Below, in pieces: positions 31,900 through 42,289 of a stretch of 64,000 nucleotides of DNA. The DNA is from Cyanophora paradoxa. Taxonomy: Eukaryota; Glaucocystophyceae; Cyanophorales; Cyanophoraceae. The notes beneath the pieces were generated by a model that searched no databases, was not told the origin of the DNA, and saw nothing but the letters and a program-made list of their open reading frames with translations. The stretch is taken from contig QPMI01000261.1 in the NCBI GenBank assembly GCA_004431415.1, forward strand, positions 54,827 through 118,826, given 5' to 3'. Each line of letters starts with the position of its first letter. Position 1 is the stretch's first letter. Both the position numbers and the translations under genes were made by a program.

Positions 31900-32743
31900 C
31901 TACCGGAAGCGATCCTGGGGGTCTATGCTGCGCTTGCAGACCGGGCAGTTCTTGTTGATCACGCACCACTGCGCCGGCGGGGCCTCAGCGCGGCGGCGCG
32001 GCACGCGGCGGCGAGGCGCACCTGGTCGGCGCAGGACTTGTGGAACTGCGGCCGCGTGAGCAGCGGGGGCGGATGGGGCAGGGCGGGGCGGGGCGGGGGC
32101 GGGGGCGCACGGCGTGGAGGCAGGGGAGGGTGCGGACCTCGACGCCCTCCTCGTAGTCCTCCAGGCACACCATGCACGACGCCTGGTCCCGCGACGCCGT
32201 CCCCCGAGACCACCGCGCCACTGCGCCCCGGCCCCGCTCGCCCCCGCGGCCGCCGCCGAGCTGCCCGCGCAGGCAGCTAGCTGGAGCGGCAACGGACGCG
32301 TACGCACCGGGGAGCATCTCGATGACGGCCACGGACGCGCCCTGCATCTTCGACTGCGCTTCTGCGTCTCTTTCCAGTTCTCTTATCATCTCCTGGATTC
32401 TCGCTTGCGACGCCCTGTTGACCTGCGGCGCGGCCGCTAGCGCTGCTCAGCTGCTCCTCCGCGCGCGTGGCAGCCCAGCGCGTACTGTGGGTTGCTTCGC
32501 CTCTACGTCGATCCGCGCCATCGCCGCGCTGAAGGCCCAGTCGTTCTGCGGCGGCAGGCGTCGCTGCTGCGCCCGCCGCGCCTCCTCCTCTGCACCCCGC
32601 CAGCCCGACCCGTCATGCGATGCGAGTCTCTTTGCACCGTCGCGGCAGGAGCCACGCAGCGCCCAGAGCCCCGGCCGCAACGGTCCTTGAGCTGGTCAAG
32701 GCGCACCAGCACGCGCGCGGGCCTGCGCCACCGGGTCCTCCAT
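31900..32743 (-). CDS. RING-H2 finger protein, probable E3 ubiquitin ligase
   Basis: ATG 32743 starts MEDPVAQARARA, and phase-consistent introns add EEEARRAQQRRLPPQNDW, MARIDVEAKQPT, VNRASQARIQEMIRELERD and VAVIEMLP. The C-terminal RING-H2 is split by two introns. It reads CMVCLEDYEEGVEVRTLPCLH, then FHKSCADQ, then WCVINKNCPVCKRSI, giving C-x2-C-x14-C-x-H-x2-H-x2-C-x10-C-x2-C, and the protein ends FR at TAG 31900. It is about 140 residues, small for the class, with an N-terminal helical region and no membrane segment. Ubiquitin transfer from an E2 is the expected activity; the substrate is unknown. It is convergent with the glycerol-3-phosphate dehydrogenase (167 bp) and divergent from the flavoenzyme gene (129 bp). 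Confidence 0.85.
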
Positions 32744-32872
32744 CTTCGACTCTTCCCCTCCCATCGTCGCTGTCTGCTGTGGCTAAGCCGTTTCCGCGCT
32801 TTCCAGGCGAACGAAGGCCCGATAAGCCGGGGTATCGGGGTTTGGCGCTGTTTGAGAGCAAACAAACAGCGA

Positions 32873-34485
32873 ATGAGAGCTGCGCTGTTTGCATCCGTCG
32901 TATGTGTTCCCGCGAATCGAGCTAAGGTAGAACTTCCGACCGGGCTCCGGGGCTTCAGCGGCGTCGCGTACGACAGCTGCCAGAAGCAGCAGCGCGCAGT
33001 CGCATCGACCCGCTCGGCGTTCGCGGGTCAGCTCGTCCGGTCGTTCGGACGTCGCGGCGTGTTCTCGACGCCTGCCGCGCGCAAAATCATGCCGCCGGTC
33101 GCTCTGCTCGCCCCCGATGAGCCCGGCAAGCGCAACTACGACATCGTCGTCATTGGCTCGGGCGGCGGCGCGAAGGTAGGCCAAGAAAGCAGCTACGCGA
33201 TGCGAGCGTTCGGCGCTCACTCGCCGCGGCGCACGTGCGTAGATTTCGACTCCGTCCTCCAAGCTCGGCTTCAAAGTGCGCGAGCGCGGCGTACGCGCAT
33301 CTCTAAGTCAGAGGGAGTTTGACTGCATGCAGGTCGCACTGTGCGAGAAGGGGCCGCTTGGCGGAACGGTAAGAAACTTCGTAATATGGTCGTGCGGTTT
33401 AGAGTTTTGACCATCGCCTCGTTCAGTGCCTGAATCGCGGGTGCATCCCGAGTAAGATGTTGATTCATGTGCGTCTTTTTCTATCTGAAAGCTCGGAGCC
33501 CCCCGCGCCCCGCGCGCCGCCCCGCGCGCCGCCCCGCGCGCCCTGACCCGGGTGGCAGGTGTCGGACATCACCCGTGAGATCGACGAGAGTTCCCGCATC
33601 GACGTGCGTGTTTTGCCGCCCGCGGCGCCGTCGCCCGCCGTGCCCCGCGCGCGGCGCCGAGGCGGGGCGGGGCGGGGCAGATCAAGCCGGGCCCGTACAC
33701 GGTGGACTACGAAAACCTCATCAAGCGCGTCGCGGACGAGTGCGCCGCCCGCCGCCGGCCGTGGCTGGGGCGCGGGGCGAGCGGGGGGTGCAGGATCGAC
33801 GCGGAGAGCGCGTCGATCAACCCGAACATCGAGAAGAACGAGAACATCGACTGGTACCGCAGCCCCGTCCGCTTCGTCGGGCCCAAGCACCTTGTCACCG
33901 AGGACGGCCGGGTACGCCCCATCCCGCCCCGCCCCGCCCGCGGCTGACGCAGCCGGCAGGAGATCACCGGCGAGCGCATCTTCGTCGTCGCCGGCAGTGC
34001 GCAGGGCGCGGGGCCGGGGTGGTGCGCGCTGCGGGCCGACGGCTTGGGGCGCAGCGCGGCCGACGATCCCGGACATCCCGGGGCTGGCGGGGACCCCATA
34101 CATGACCTCCACCGAGGCCCTCCGGCTCCAGAAGGTGCGGCGCCGGACCCCCGCGCGCCGGCCCCCGCCCACGCCCCCCGCAGAAGCCGCAGAAGATGGT
34201 GCGCGCACCCTGAGCGGCTCCCGGTCGGCGCGAGGCGTCGGCGGGGCGCGCCGACGCGGGCGCAGATCGTGCTGGGAGGGGGCTACATCGCCTGCGAGCT
34301 GGGGCATTTCTTCGGGGGTGCGCTCGCCCCTTCCGGCGGCGCCGGCCGCGCGGGGGGCGCTGAGCTGTGCGGGGGCCAGGGGTGGGCGTGGACGTGCACA
34401 TGCTGGTGCGCTCGACGCTGCTGCGCTTCGAGGACGGCGAGGTCGCCGAGGAGTTCGCCAGGGTGCGCCCGCCCCGCGCCCCGCG

Positions 34486-34522
<37 letters not shown>

Positions 34523-35720
34523 CCGCGCCCGCGGCAGGTCTTCAAGCGGCGCTACCGCACCTCCGAGCGCGTCAAGACGGCGCGCGCCCCGCCCCACGCC
34601 CCGCCCCGGCCCCCGCCAAGGCGGCGGGAGCGCAGACGCGCGTGGAGCACGACGGGCGCCTCTTCACAGTGCACTACACCGACGCCGACGGGAAGGCTCG
34701 CAGCGCGCCGCCCGCGCCCCGTCGATTCCCGGCGGGGCGAGCGGGGGCGGCGCAGGAGCACTCGGACACGGCGGACGCGCTGCTCGTCGCGGTCGGCGTG
34801 ACGCCGAACAGCGACCTTCTGGAGGTGACGAAGGGCGGCATCGAGGCGCGCGGGGGCCGCGGGGCGCTCGCGGGGGGCCGGGGCGCGGGGCGACGGGGCG
34901 GGGCCAGGTTGACGAGCGCGGCTTCGTGAAGGTGGACGAGCGGCTGCGGAGCACGGCGCCCGGCGTGTGGGCCTTCGGGGACATCGCCGGCAACTACCTC
35001 TTCCGCCACAGCGCCAACTTCGAGGGCGAGTACCTCTTCGAGACCGTCATCCGCGCCGCCGACGACTACCCCATCGACTACACCGCCCGCCCCGCCCCGC
35101 CCCCGCCCCGCCCCGCGCGCTGAAATCCCCGCAGGGCATGCCGCACGCCGTCTTCAGCTACCCGCAGGTGGTGCGCGGGGCCGAGGGTAGGGGGGCGGGG
35201 AGCGAGGGTGACGGCGCGGGGGCCAGGCGGGGGTCGGGGAGACCGAGGAGCAGCTGAAGGCGCGCGGGGCGAACTACGTGAAGGCCGTGAACAAGTGCGC
35301 GGGGCCGGGGCGGGGCGGGGCGGGGCGGGCGGTCGGGGGGCGGGGGCGAGGGGCGGGGCCTGGCAGGTACGCGAACTCGGCGATGGGGATGGCGCTGCGC
35401 TCCGAGTCGGGCTTCGTCAAGCTCCTCGTCGAGCGCGGCTCGCGCAAGATCCTCGGGCGCGCCCCGCCCCCCGCCCCCGCGCCGGGCGGCGGGGGCGGGG
35501 CTGAGGGGGCGGCAGGTGCCACATCGTGGGGGACCAGGCGTCGGTGCTCATCCACGAGGTGCTGCCCCTCTTCCGCCTCGGGGGCAGGCTCGACGACATC
35601 CTCTACACCATCCACATCCACCCCGCCCTCTCCGAGCTCGTCCGCAACGCCGCCCGCCGCGCCCGCGACGCCCTCGCCGCCGCCGGCGACGACCTGCCCC
35701 TCCGCCTCACCCTCAAGTAG
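32873..35720 (+). CDS. dihydrolipoamide-dehydrogenase / mycothione-reductase-like flavoprotein, organelle-targeted
   Basis: ATG 32873 opens an Arg/Ser/Ala-rich, acid-poor leader of about 75 residues (containing LVRSFGRRGVFSTPAARK), as expected for mitochondrial or plastid import. The FAD motif YDIVVIGSGGGAK continues after an intron with ISTPSSKLGFK, then VALCEKGPLGGT, then the redox disulfide CLNRGCIPSKMLIH. Later exons give IPDIPGLAGTPYMTSTEAL, the NAD(P) motif VLGGGYIACELGHFF, VGVTPNSDL, the second FAD motif APGVWAFGDIAGNYLF, HAVFSYPQV, and the interface motif HIHPALSELVR with the catalytic His-x4-Glu, ending at TAG 35718-35720. The GGG-KIS and KMLIH wording is closer to bacterial mycothione-reductase-like enzymes than to the usual eukaryotic E3, so the physiological disulfide substrate is uncertain. 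One intron contains 35 consecutive C (34486-34520). Confidence 0.88.
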
Positions 35721-35897
35721 CGCCCCAGACCACCCGCCCCGACCCTCCCTGTTCTCCTGCTGTATAAATACTATTCGGATGCGTTCGAGGTTACGGTTAC
35801 AGGGGACTCGGGGGGAGGTGTCGCGCGTGGTTCGGATGGGGCGGCGGGCGCTGCGGAAGCGCGTGCCGTGCGGGCCGGGGCGGCGTGCGGGCGGGGC

Positions 35898-37908
35898 CTA
35901 CTCGTCGTCGTCGGCAAACTCGTCGCGCTCGGCGCGGGTGTAGTGGTACTCGACGCTCCACTGCCGCACCTCCCGCAGCCGCCGCTGCGCCGACCCCAGC
36001 ACGCCCCGCATGAACTGCCCAGCCCGCCCCGCGGCGTCAGCGGGATCGAGGAGGGGCGGGCGCGGTGGGCGGGCGCACGGGGTCGGCGGCGACGTCGAGG
36101 AGGGCGCGCTCGAGGGCCTTCCGCACCGTCCCGTGGCTCGTCCGCCACTGCCCGTCCGACGTCGGGCAGTCTGCGCCCCGCTCTCATCAGAACAGGCCCC
36201 CGCGCATGCCCCGCGCAGCCGGCGCTCGGGCGCCTGGCGCCTACCGTCATCGAAGTCGCTGCGGGGAAAAGTATCAGCGGGCGCAGCAGAGCAGTGAAGG
36301 CAGCGGCAACGGCGCACAACTCGTCTCGGGCGTTCCGGAAGGGGCGGGGGCAGGCGTCGCTCCACGTGAGCACGTCCCTGCGTGGCGTCAGGGGGGGCGG
36401 GGCGGGCGGGGGCGGGCGGGGCGCGCCGCTCGCGATAGACGGGGAAGGCAAAGGGGCGGGCGGTGTCGGGGTCCGCGAGGGTGCGGAAGGAGTGCGGCTC
36501 GGGGCGGGCCGCGTCGGGCGCGAGCCCGAGGAAGGCCTCCTCCGCCTCGACCTCCTCCCCCCGCAGCGACTCCACCTCCTCCTCCAGCGCGCCCCCGCCC
36601 GCCCCCGCCGCCCCCGCCGAGAAGTCCAGCGCCGCCGGCTCCGCCGCCGCCCCGCACCCGAGCGGGCGGCACTCGGGCACGGGGTCGAAGCCGACGACGG
36701 GCCGCTCCGGCGTGATCTCCCAACCGGCGTCCGCGCCCGGGGCGGCGCCGTGAAGCGCCGGCGTGCCCACCGCCGGCGAGGGCGGGAAGGCCGCTGGGTG
36801 GCGGGCCCCGCAGGGGGACGGGGTCGCGTCGACGGCAGGCCAGCGCTGCGGGGGCCCGAAAGGCTCCCCGACGCCGCGCTGAGGCCGTCTGCCCGAGCCC
36901 TCCAGCCGGTTGCCCGCTTCGACGCACGGCGAGACCGGCGAGGGCGCCTGCATGCGCGCCAGCGGCTCGAACGGGGGCGGGCGCTGCGAGGGAGTTGCCT
37001 GCGGCTCGCTTGCGGAGCTGATGCCGAGTCGGGCGAGGGAGGACGGCGGGGAGGGTTGCGCGTGCTGCTGGCCGCTGGGTCGGGGCGAGGAAAGGGCGTG
37101 GGGCGGGGAGGGCCCCTCCGGGGGGCTGGAGGTGCTGATGAGGATCTCGATGTCGCAGGCGCCGTCGTCGGCCTCGCGCGGCGGGACGAGGAAAGCGGTG
37201 CCCGAGTCAGAGAAGAGGCTCCCGTCCAGGTCCGAGTCCGGCAGCGCCGGCTGCGAGAACGCGTGCGGCGGGCCTTGCGACGCCGTCAGCGGCTGCGACG
37301 TTCTCAGAAGCTCCGGCGGCTGATCCCCCTGCGACGACTCGCCCATGCCCGGCTGCGGAACCGGAAGATCAAAAGATGTCGACGTACGCGTACGCATATG
37401 CATGGGCGCCGGCACTTTCCGGAAGGCGAACCAAACTGAGGGAGCGCGGGCGCTTCACGTATTGGTGGATTGTTGAGCTCGATGGATATAAGTTCTCCTT
37501 GTCCTCGAGCAGCTGGAGGCGGGAGAGAGGAGGCCGTGACCCGGGAGACGCGGCCGTTCGAGCAGCAATCGCAGCGTTCCTGGGCGGACTGATGGTGGCT
37601 GTATCATCGCAGAATGCATTCTCAATGCGCTGATCTGCGCATTTGCGGCTGGGGCTCGAGCTCGAGGATCCAGCCGCCGATTGGGCATGGGAAGGCCATG
37701 GCCAAGGCCCTCCACGCGAAACTGATGCACTCAAGGCGTGCTCCGAATGCTGTTTCGCGGCATTTTCTGCTGCTAGAGCAGCGTCGAGAGGTGCGCTGCT
37801 CCTCCTGCGCTTCGGTACTCGAAGCGGGGCCCACGCGCTGGATGTGCCGATGGAACTGAGGAGGGAGCAAGCGTTCGCGTAGATGCTCTGCGACACAGAC
37901 GATCGCAT
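35898..37908 (-). CDS. Ser/Pro-rich protein with KEN box, unknown function
   Basis: ATG 37908 begins MRSSVSQSIYANACS. The first exon stays open for about 170 codons to VRLPES and would join by a GC-donor intron to PGMGESSQGDQPPELL; if that is wrong, the gene starts at 37346 or 37403. The first exon contains LEDKENLYP, a KEN-box degron, and PLSRLQLL, which may act as a D-box. The long middle is Ser/Pro-rich and acidic patches follow (DIEILISTS, EEEVESLRGEEVEAEE). The C-terminal exons look more conserved: TARPFAFPVYRE, DVLTWSDACPRPFRNARDEL, WRTSHGTVRKALERALLDV and VLGSAQRRLREVRQWSVEYHY, ending DEFADDDE at 35898. I do not recognise the family. A KEN box suggests cell-cycle-regulated turnover by the anaphase-promoting complex, which is inference from a short motif. 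Confidence 0.5.
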
Positions 37909-38292
37909 TGGTGAGTAGGCAGAGTTCCAGCTCGCGTATGCGAGCGGCGCGAGGTCTCAACCGAGATCTCGTGATTTGATCCGCCAGAACGCACATTGAA
38001 GGAGGAGAGTGACGCGAGCCAGCGACCTGTAAGGCCCTCCAGCATGTCTTCCTTGCTTGCTAGACGGTCCTCAAACGAGCTCTGCCTGGCTCTGCGCGCA
38101 GAATTTCGAATCACAACGCACGGGAGGCAGCTCGCAGGTCGCGAACTGTGGTCTCTGGAGCACCTCGTGCGCGTCGTGAGAGGTAGCACCTCGTGCATCG
38201 CCCCGCTGGCGTGCCTGGCGGGTCGGCTCTTTGAAGCGACGCTGTACTCCTTTGTCGCTTTGCCCCCCTCCCGAAACAATTTGATCTGAAAA
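37909..38292. promoter_or_regulatory. divergent intergenic region
   Basis: About 380 bp between the KEN-box protein start (-) and the acetate kinase start (+). A minus-strand stretch here reads SSFEDRLASKEDMLEGL and could be an upstream exon of the KEN-box gene, but no joining splice site was settled. Confidence 0.3.
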
Positions 38293-40477
38293 ATGAGCGC
38301 GCTTGTTCTAAACATCGGCTCCTCGGTATTGCACTCCCGTCCCATTCAAGGGCTCGAACTGATCTTGGCGCCCACCCAGAGCCTCAAATGGGCGCTCGTG
38401 CTCCTCCCCAGTCAGGGCTATCCAGCGGACGGGATCGGAGACGACGAGACCATTCGAGTTGCTTCCGGTAGCATTGAGGATATTGGCGCGCCTGCTCTCG
38501 CGCCATCCACCGCGCCCGCGCAAGTTGGCGAGGCCTCGCTTTGAGCGCAGCGCAGGATGTAGCGCTCGGGTGTGCTTTACGAAGTACGAGAAGCGTGTAA
38601 AGGGCAGCGCCCAGGTGCGCCGCGCATCCGCGTGCAGGTGTCAAAATGCATCCGCTCATGCATCCGCGCGTCGGGGTGCAGGTGTCGAAATCGTGCCACG
38701 ATGCGTCAGAGGAAATCGGAACACAGGACGCAGCCTTGAAACGCATCCTGGAGCTCGTTTGCAATGAGCAAACCGGCTCGCTTGCGAGCGTAGACGACAT
38801 AGCGATCGTCGCGCATCGAGTCGTGCAGGGCGGCCCGCAACGCTCGCCGCTCATTCTCCGCGACGATGCGGACCTCGAGCCCTTCCGCGCCCTCGAGCCG
38901 CTCGCCCCGCGCGCCCGCGCCCGCCCATCGCCGTCATGCGCTGCGCCCTTCTCTTACTCGACGAGCTCGCAGCCTGCATCAGAAGTTCGAGCTGGACGGT
39001 CGGCGCTCGACGCCTCGCTCCAGGGGCGGCGAGGGCGCTGATCGCACGGGGGGGGCGGCGCAGGCGTGGAGCTGGCGCGGCGCGCCCTGGGTAACGTCCC
39101 GCACGTCCTCGTCTTCGACACGATGTTCCGTGCGCGCCAGCCGGGACCCCGGCGGCCGCCCCCGCCCGGCCCCCGGGCGTGAGAGGCGGTGCGCGTGCAG
39201 ACACGGCGATGCCGGCGTACGCGTCGACGTACGCGATCCCGCGGGAGCTGCGGGAGGGGCAGCCGCCGGCGCGCAGCTTCGGCTTCCACGGCGCCTCGTA
39301 CGCGTACGTCTCGCGCAAGGCGGCGGAGTGGCTCGACACGCCCCTCGAGTACCTCAGAATCGTCGCCATCCACTGGGGCAACGGCGCCTCCGCCGCCGCC
39401 ATCCAGGCCCGCCTCCAGCGCCTGGCCCCCGTGCGCCGCGGTGCTGACGGGGCGCCGGCAGATGGGCCGCTCCGTGGACTGGTGCGCGGGGCGGGGCGGG
39501 GCGGGGCGGGGGCCGGGGCCGACGCGTGCAGCTCGATGGGGATGACGCCGAACTCGGGGCTGGTGATGGGGACGCGGAGCGGGGACGTGGACCCGGGCCT
39601 CCCCGGCCACGTCGCCCGCTCCCGCCGCCTCCCCCTCGAGGAAGCCGAGCGCCTCCTCGACGAGCACGGCGGCCTCAAGGCGCCCGCCCCGCCCGCCCCG
39701 CACCCGCCCCCGCCCCCCTTACCCCCCCCGCCTCGCCCCCGCCAGGGCCTCTGCGGCACCCCCGACATGCGCGAGGCGCGCCGGCGCCTCCCACGCGCCC
39801 CGGCGGCGCGGCGCGAGCGGGCGGGGGCGGCGCAGGTGCTGCGGCGGGCGGCGGGGGGCGACCGCGACGCGCGCCTCGCCCTCGACGTCGCGTGCTACCG
39901 TCCGCCGCCCGCCGGCGCCGCGCCGCGTCGCTCGGCGCTGAGCGGGGCGCAGGGGTGAAGAAGTACGTGGGGGCGTACGCGGCGGCGATGGGCGGCCTGG
40001 ACGCGCTCGTGTGGACGGGCGGCGTGGGGGAGAACGCCCCCGAGGTCCGCGCCCGCTCGCTCGCCGGCCTCGACTTCCTCGGCATCCGTCCGCCCCGCCC
40101 GCCCGCCCGCCCTCCCGCGCGCCGCCGGCGGGGCGAGGGGGGCGCAGGGCTCGACGGGGCGAGGAACGAGGCGGCGCAGGCGGGCCCCGGGGCTCGGTCG
40201 CCGCCGTGCACGCCGAGGCGCGCCGCGGGCCCTGGCGGCGGGGCCGGGGCTGGGGGCGGGGGCGGGGCCGAGGCGGGGGCGCAGGTCTCGCGCGTCAAGG
40301 TCCTCGTCGTCCCCACCGACGAGGAGGTGCGCTGCGCGCTGCGGCCGCCGGGGCCGGGGCGGGGACCGGGGGCCGGGGCGACGTGCGCGGCAGATGGAGA
40401 TCGCGCTGCTCGCGGAGGGGGCCCTCCTCGAGCGCGGCATCCACATCCCCCGCGTCCCCCTCCCCCGCGAGCTCTAG
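38293..40477 (+). CDS. acetate kinase
   Basis: The first exon (38293-38325) gives [11 protein letters not shown] and joins SLKWALV across a 54-nt GT-AG intron, making the N-terminal signature NIGSSSLK. Then come [93 protein letters not shown] and [15 protein letters not shown], ending PREL and TAG 40475-40477. The catalytic Asp (FDT), the His of FHG and the Arg of GTRSG are retained, so it should be active in acetate + ATP to acetyl phosphate + ADP. His-to-Gln in HRVVQGG and His-to-Tyr in GASY are departures from bacterial enzymes. No partner phosphotransacetylase or phosphoketolase is in the window. Introns use both GT and GC donors (for example AAG|GCGCCC before GLCGTP). Compartment is not evident from the start. 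Confidence 0.9.
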
Positions 40478-40585
40478 CCCCCCGCCAGCTCCAGCCGAGC
40501 ACCCAGCCCCGAGGCCCCTCCCCGCCCGCCCCCGGCCCAGCGCCTGCCGCACTGTACATTGGACTGCTGGGGCGCTGCCTGCGTG

Positions 40586-42132
40586 CTACCAGCCGTACTT
40601 GCCCCAGGTCTGGCTCTTGGTGAGCTTGCACTGGGAGCGCTTCTCCTCGAGCTCGGCGGCGCGCTGCTGGACGTCGTACGCCAGGAAGGTGATCTGGTGC
40701 TTCCGCCGCGACGTCATGTCCGGCCGGAACTGCGCCCCGCGTCAGCGCGGCGCCGGCGGGGCTGGGGGCGGGGGCGGGGCGGGCCATGGTGCGGCCGGTC
40801 TGGAAGACGGGGGCCTTCTTCTTGTGGTGGAAGGCCCAGCTGGCGAGCGTCGGGTCGTTCCGCACCGCCTCCGCGTTCACCTCCCGCACCCCGAGCCCCT
40901 TGCCCCGCTTCGCGCTCTTCTCCAGCTGCGCCCCGTCCCCCTCAGCCCGGCCCCCGGGGACCGGGCGGGGCGGGACGGGGCGGGGCGGGGCGGGCCTCGC
41001 GGCGGAGGTTCTCGTCGACCTCGGCGCCCTCGGGGAGGGCCCCCGCGAGGCCCGTCGAGTGGAGCATCTCCTCGTAGCTCGGCACCTCGCTGAACCCCGG
41101 CACGCTCCCCTCCCCGTGCTCTGCCTGCCACGCCGCCAGGTACGCCGCGTAGCTGCCGCCCCGCCCGCCCCGTTAGCCCCGCCCCCGCGCCCCGCCCCGC
41201 CCCCGCACCTTTCGGGGTCCATGTACGCCCCCGTCGCCTCTCCGTCGCTCCCCGACTCCGCCCCGGGGTACGGGCCCACCGCGCTCGGGTACGGCTCCGT
41301 CACGTCCGAGTACTCCCCCGGCGGCGGGGAGGGGCCCTGCGGCCCCTGCGCCGGCCCCTGCGCGGGCGTCAAAGAGGGATCCTGCGCGAGCGCGAGCCGC
41401 GCATATATACCTCATCGCTCTCTCCCGCCGCGCCTGAGGGCCCTGCGCGCCGCACGTGAGCGCTGGAGCGCCGACCCGTCCGCAAGCACCGCCCCGCGCA
41501 CCGGCGCTGTCCGAGTCGAAGAAGCCCGCTGGAAGGCCCGGAGGCGCCAGCTTCGGCTTGTCCGCAGGTTTGGAAGACGAGGAAGCGCTTGCACTGTCCG
41601 AAGGGGGCGCCGGCGCTGGCTTGGAGCGCTTGGGCGCTGGGAGCCAGCCGAGCGCCGAGGGCTCCTCGCTCGGCGCGGGCGCCTCCTGCTGCTTCTTGGG
41701 CTTCTCGTCTTCGTCGTCGTCCTCCTTCAACGCCTCCATGTCGATGGGCACGAGGAACGCAGCGCGCTTCTTCTTCTTGCCCTTCTTCGGCGGGGGCAGT
41801 CCAAGCCCGTCGCCCGAGGCCTTCGGTGCGGGCATGAGATCGAAGAGACCCAGGCCGCTCTCGGAAGCGCTCTTCCCGGCTGGCGCGTCGAAGATGTCGG
41901 CGTTGAAGCCGCCCTTCGCGGCCTTCGCCTTGGCCGCAGGCGCTTCTACGGGCGCCGCCGCTGCGCTGCTGCTTGAGCCTCCGAACAAGCTCCCGAACTT
42001 TGGCACGCCCGGCAGCGCCGAGGGCGGCGGCGGCACGCCGCGCGGTCCGCTCGGCTGCTCCTCCTGCTCTTCGGCTTCTTGCTGCTCCTTCTCGTTATCA
42101 TCATCACTTCCGTAACCCGCGAGAAGGTCCAT
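40586..42132 (-). CDS. PRCC-like nuclear protein
   Basis: ATG 42132 starts [20 protein letters not shown], the acidic opening typical of PRCC (papillary renal cell carcinoma/mitotic checkpoint regulator) proteins. The first exon continues with [33 protein letters not shown] and the basic [18 protein letters not shown], ending near FFDSDS. Later exons give [65 protein letters not shown] and the conserved C-terminal block [25 protein letters not shown], ending at TAG 40586. PRCC homologues are nuclear and associate with pre-mRNA splicing factors. The exon 1 donor is probably GC (AGC|GCCGGT). The gene follows the NACHT-like gene on the same strand by about 160 bp and is convergent with acetate kinase (108 bp). 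Confidence 0.82.
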
Positions 42133-42289
42133 TTGCCCGAGGCTAGCTGGTTCCTGCTTTCGTGCCTTACCCCCCGTCCGCTCTTTCCCCCTGCTCTTCG
42201 TTCGCATGGAAAGATTTGATCGTGCCTCGGCCTTCCAGGCTCTGCCGTAGAGAGCAGAAACTCGACGCCCTGGCCTCGGGTCTACGCAG

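Noticed and set aside
38384-38854. 157-codon minus-strand frame over the 5' part of acetate kinase
   Set aside because: No motif; the plus strand encodes conserved acetate kinase segments at the same place.
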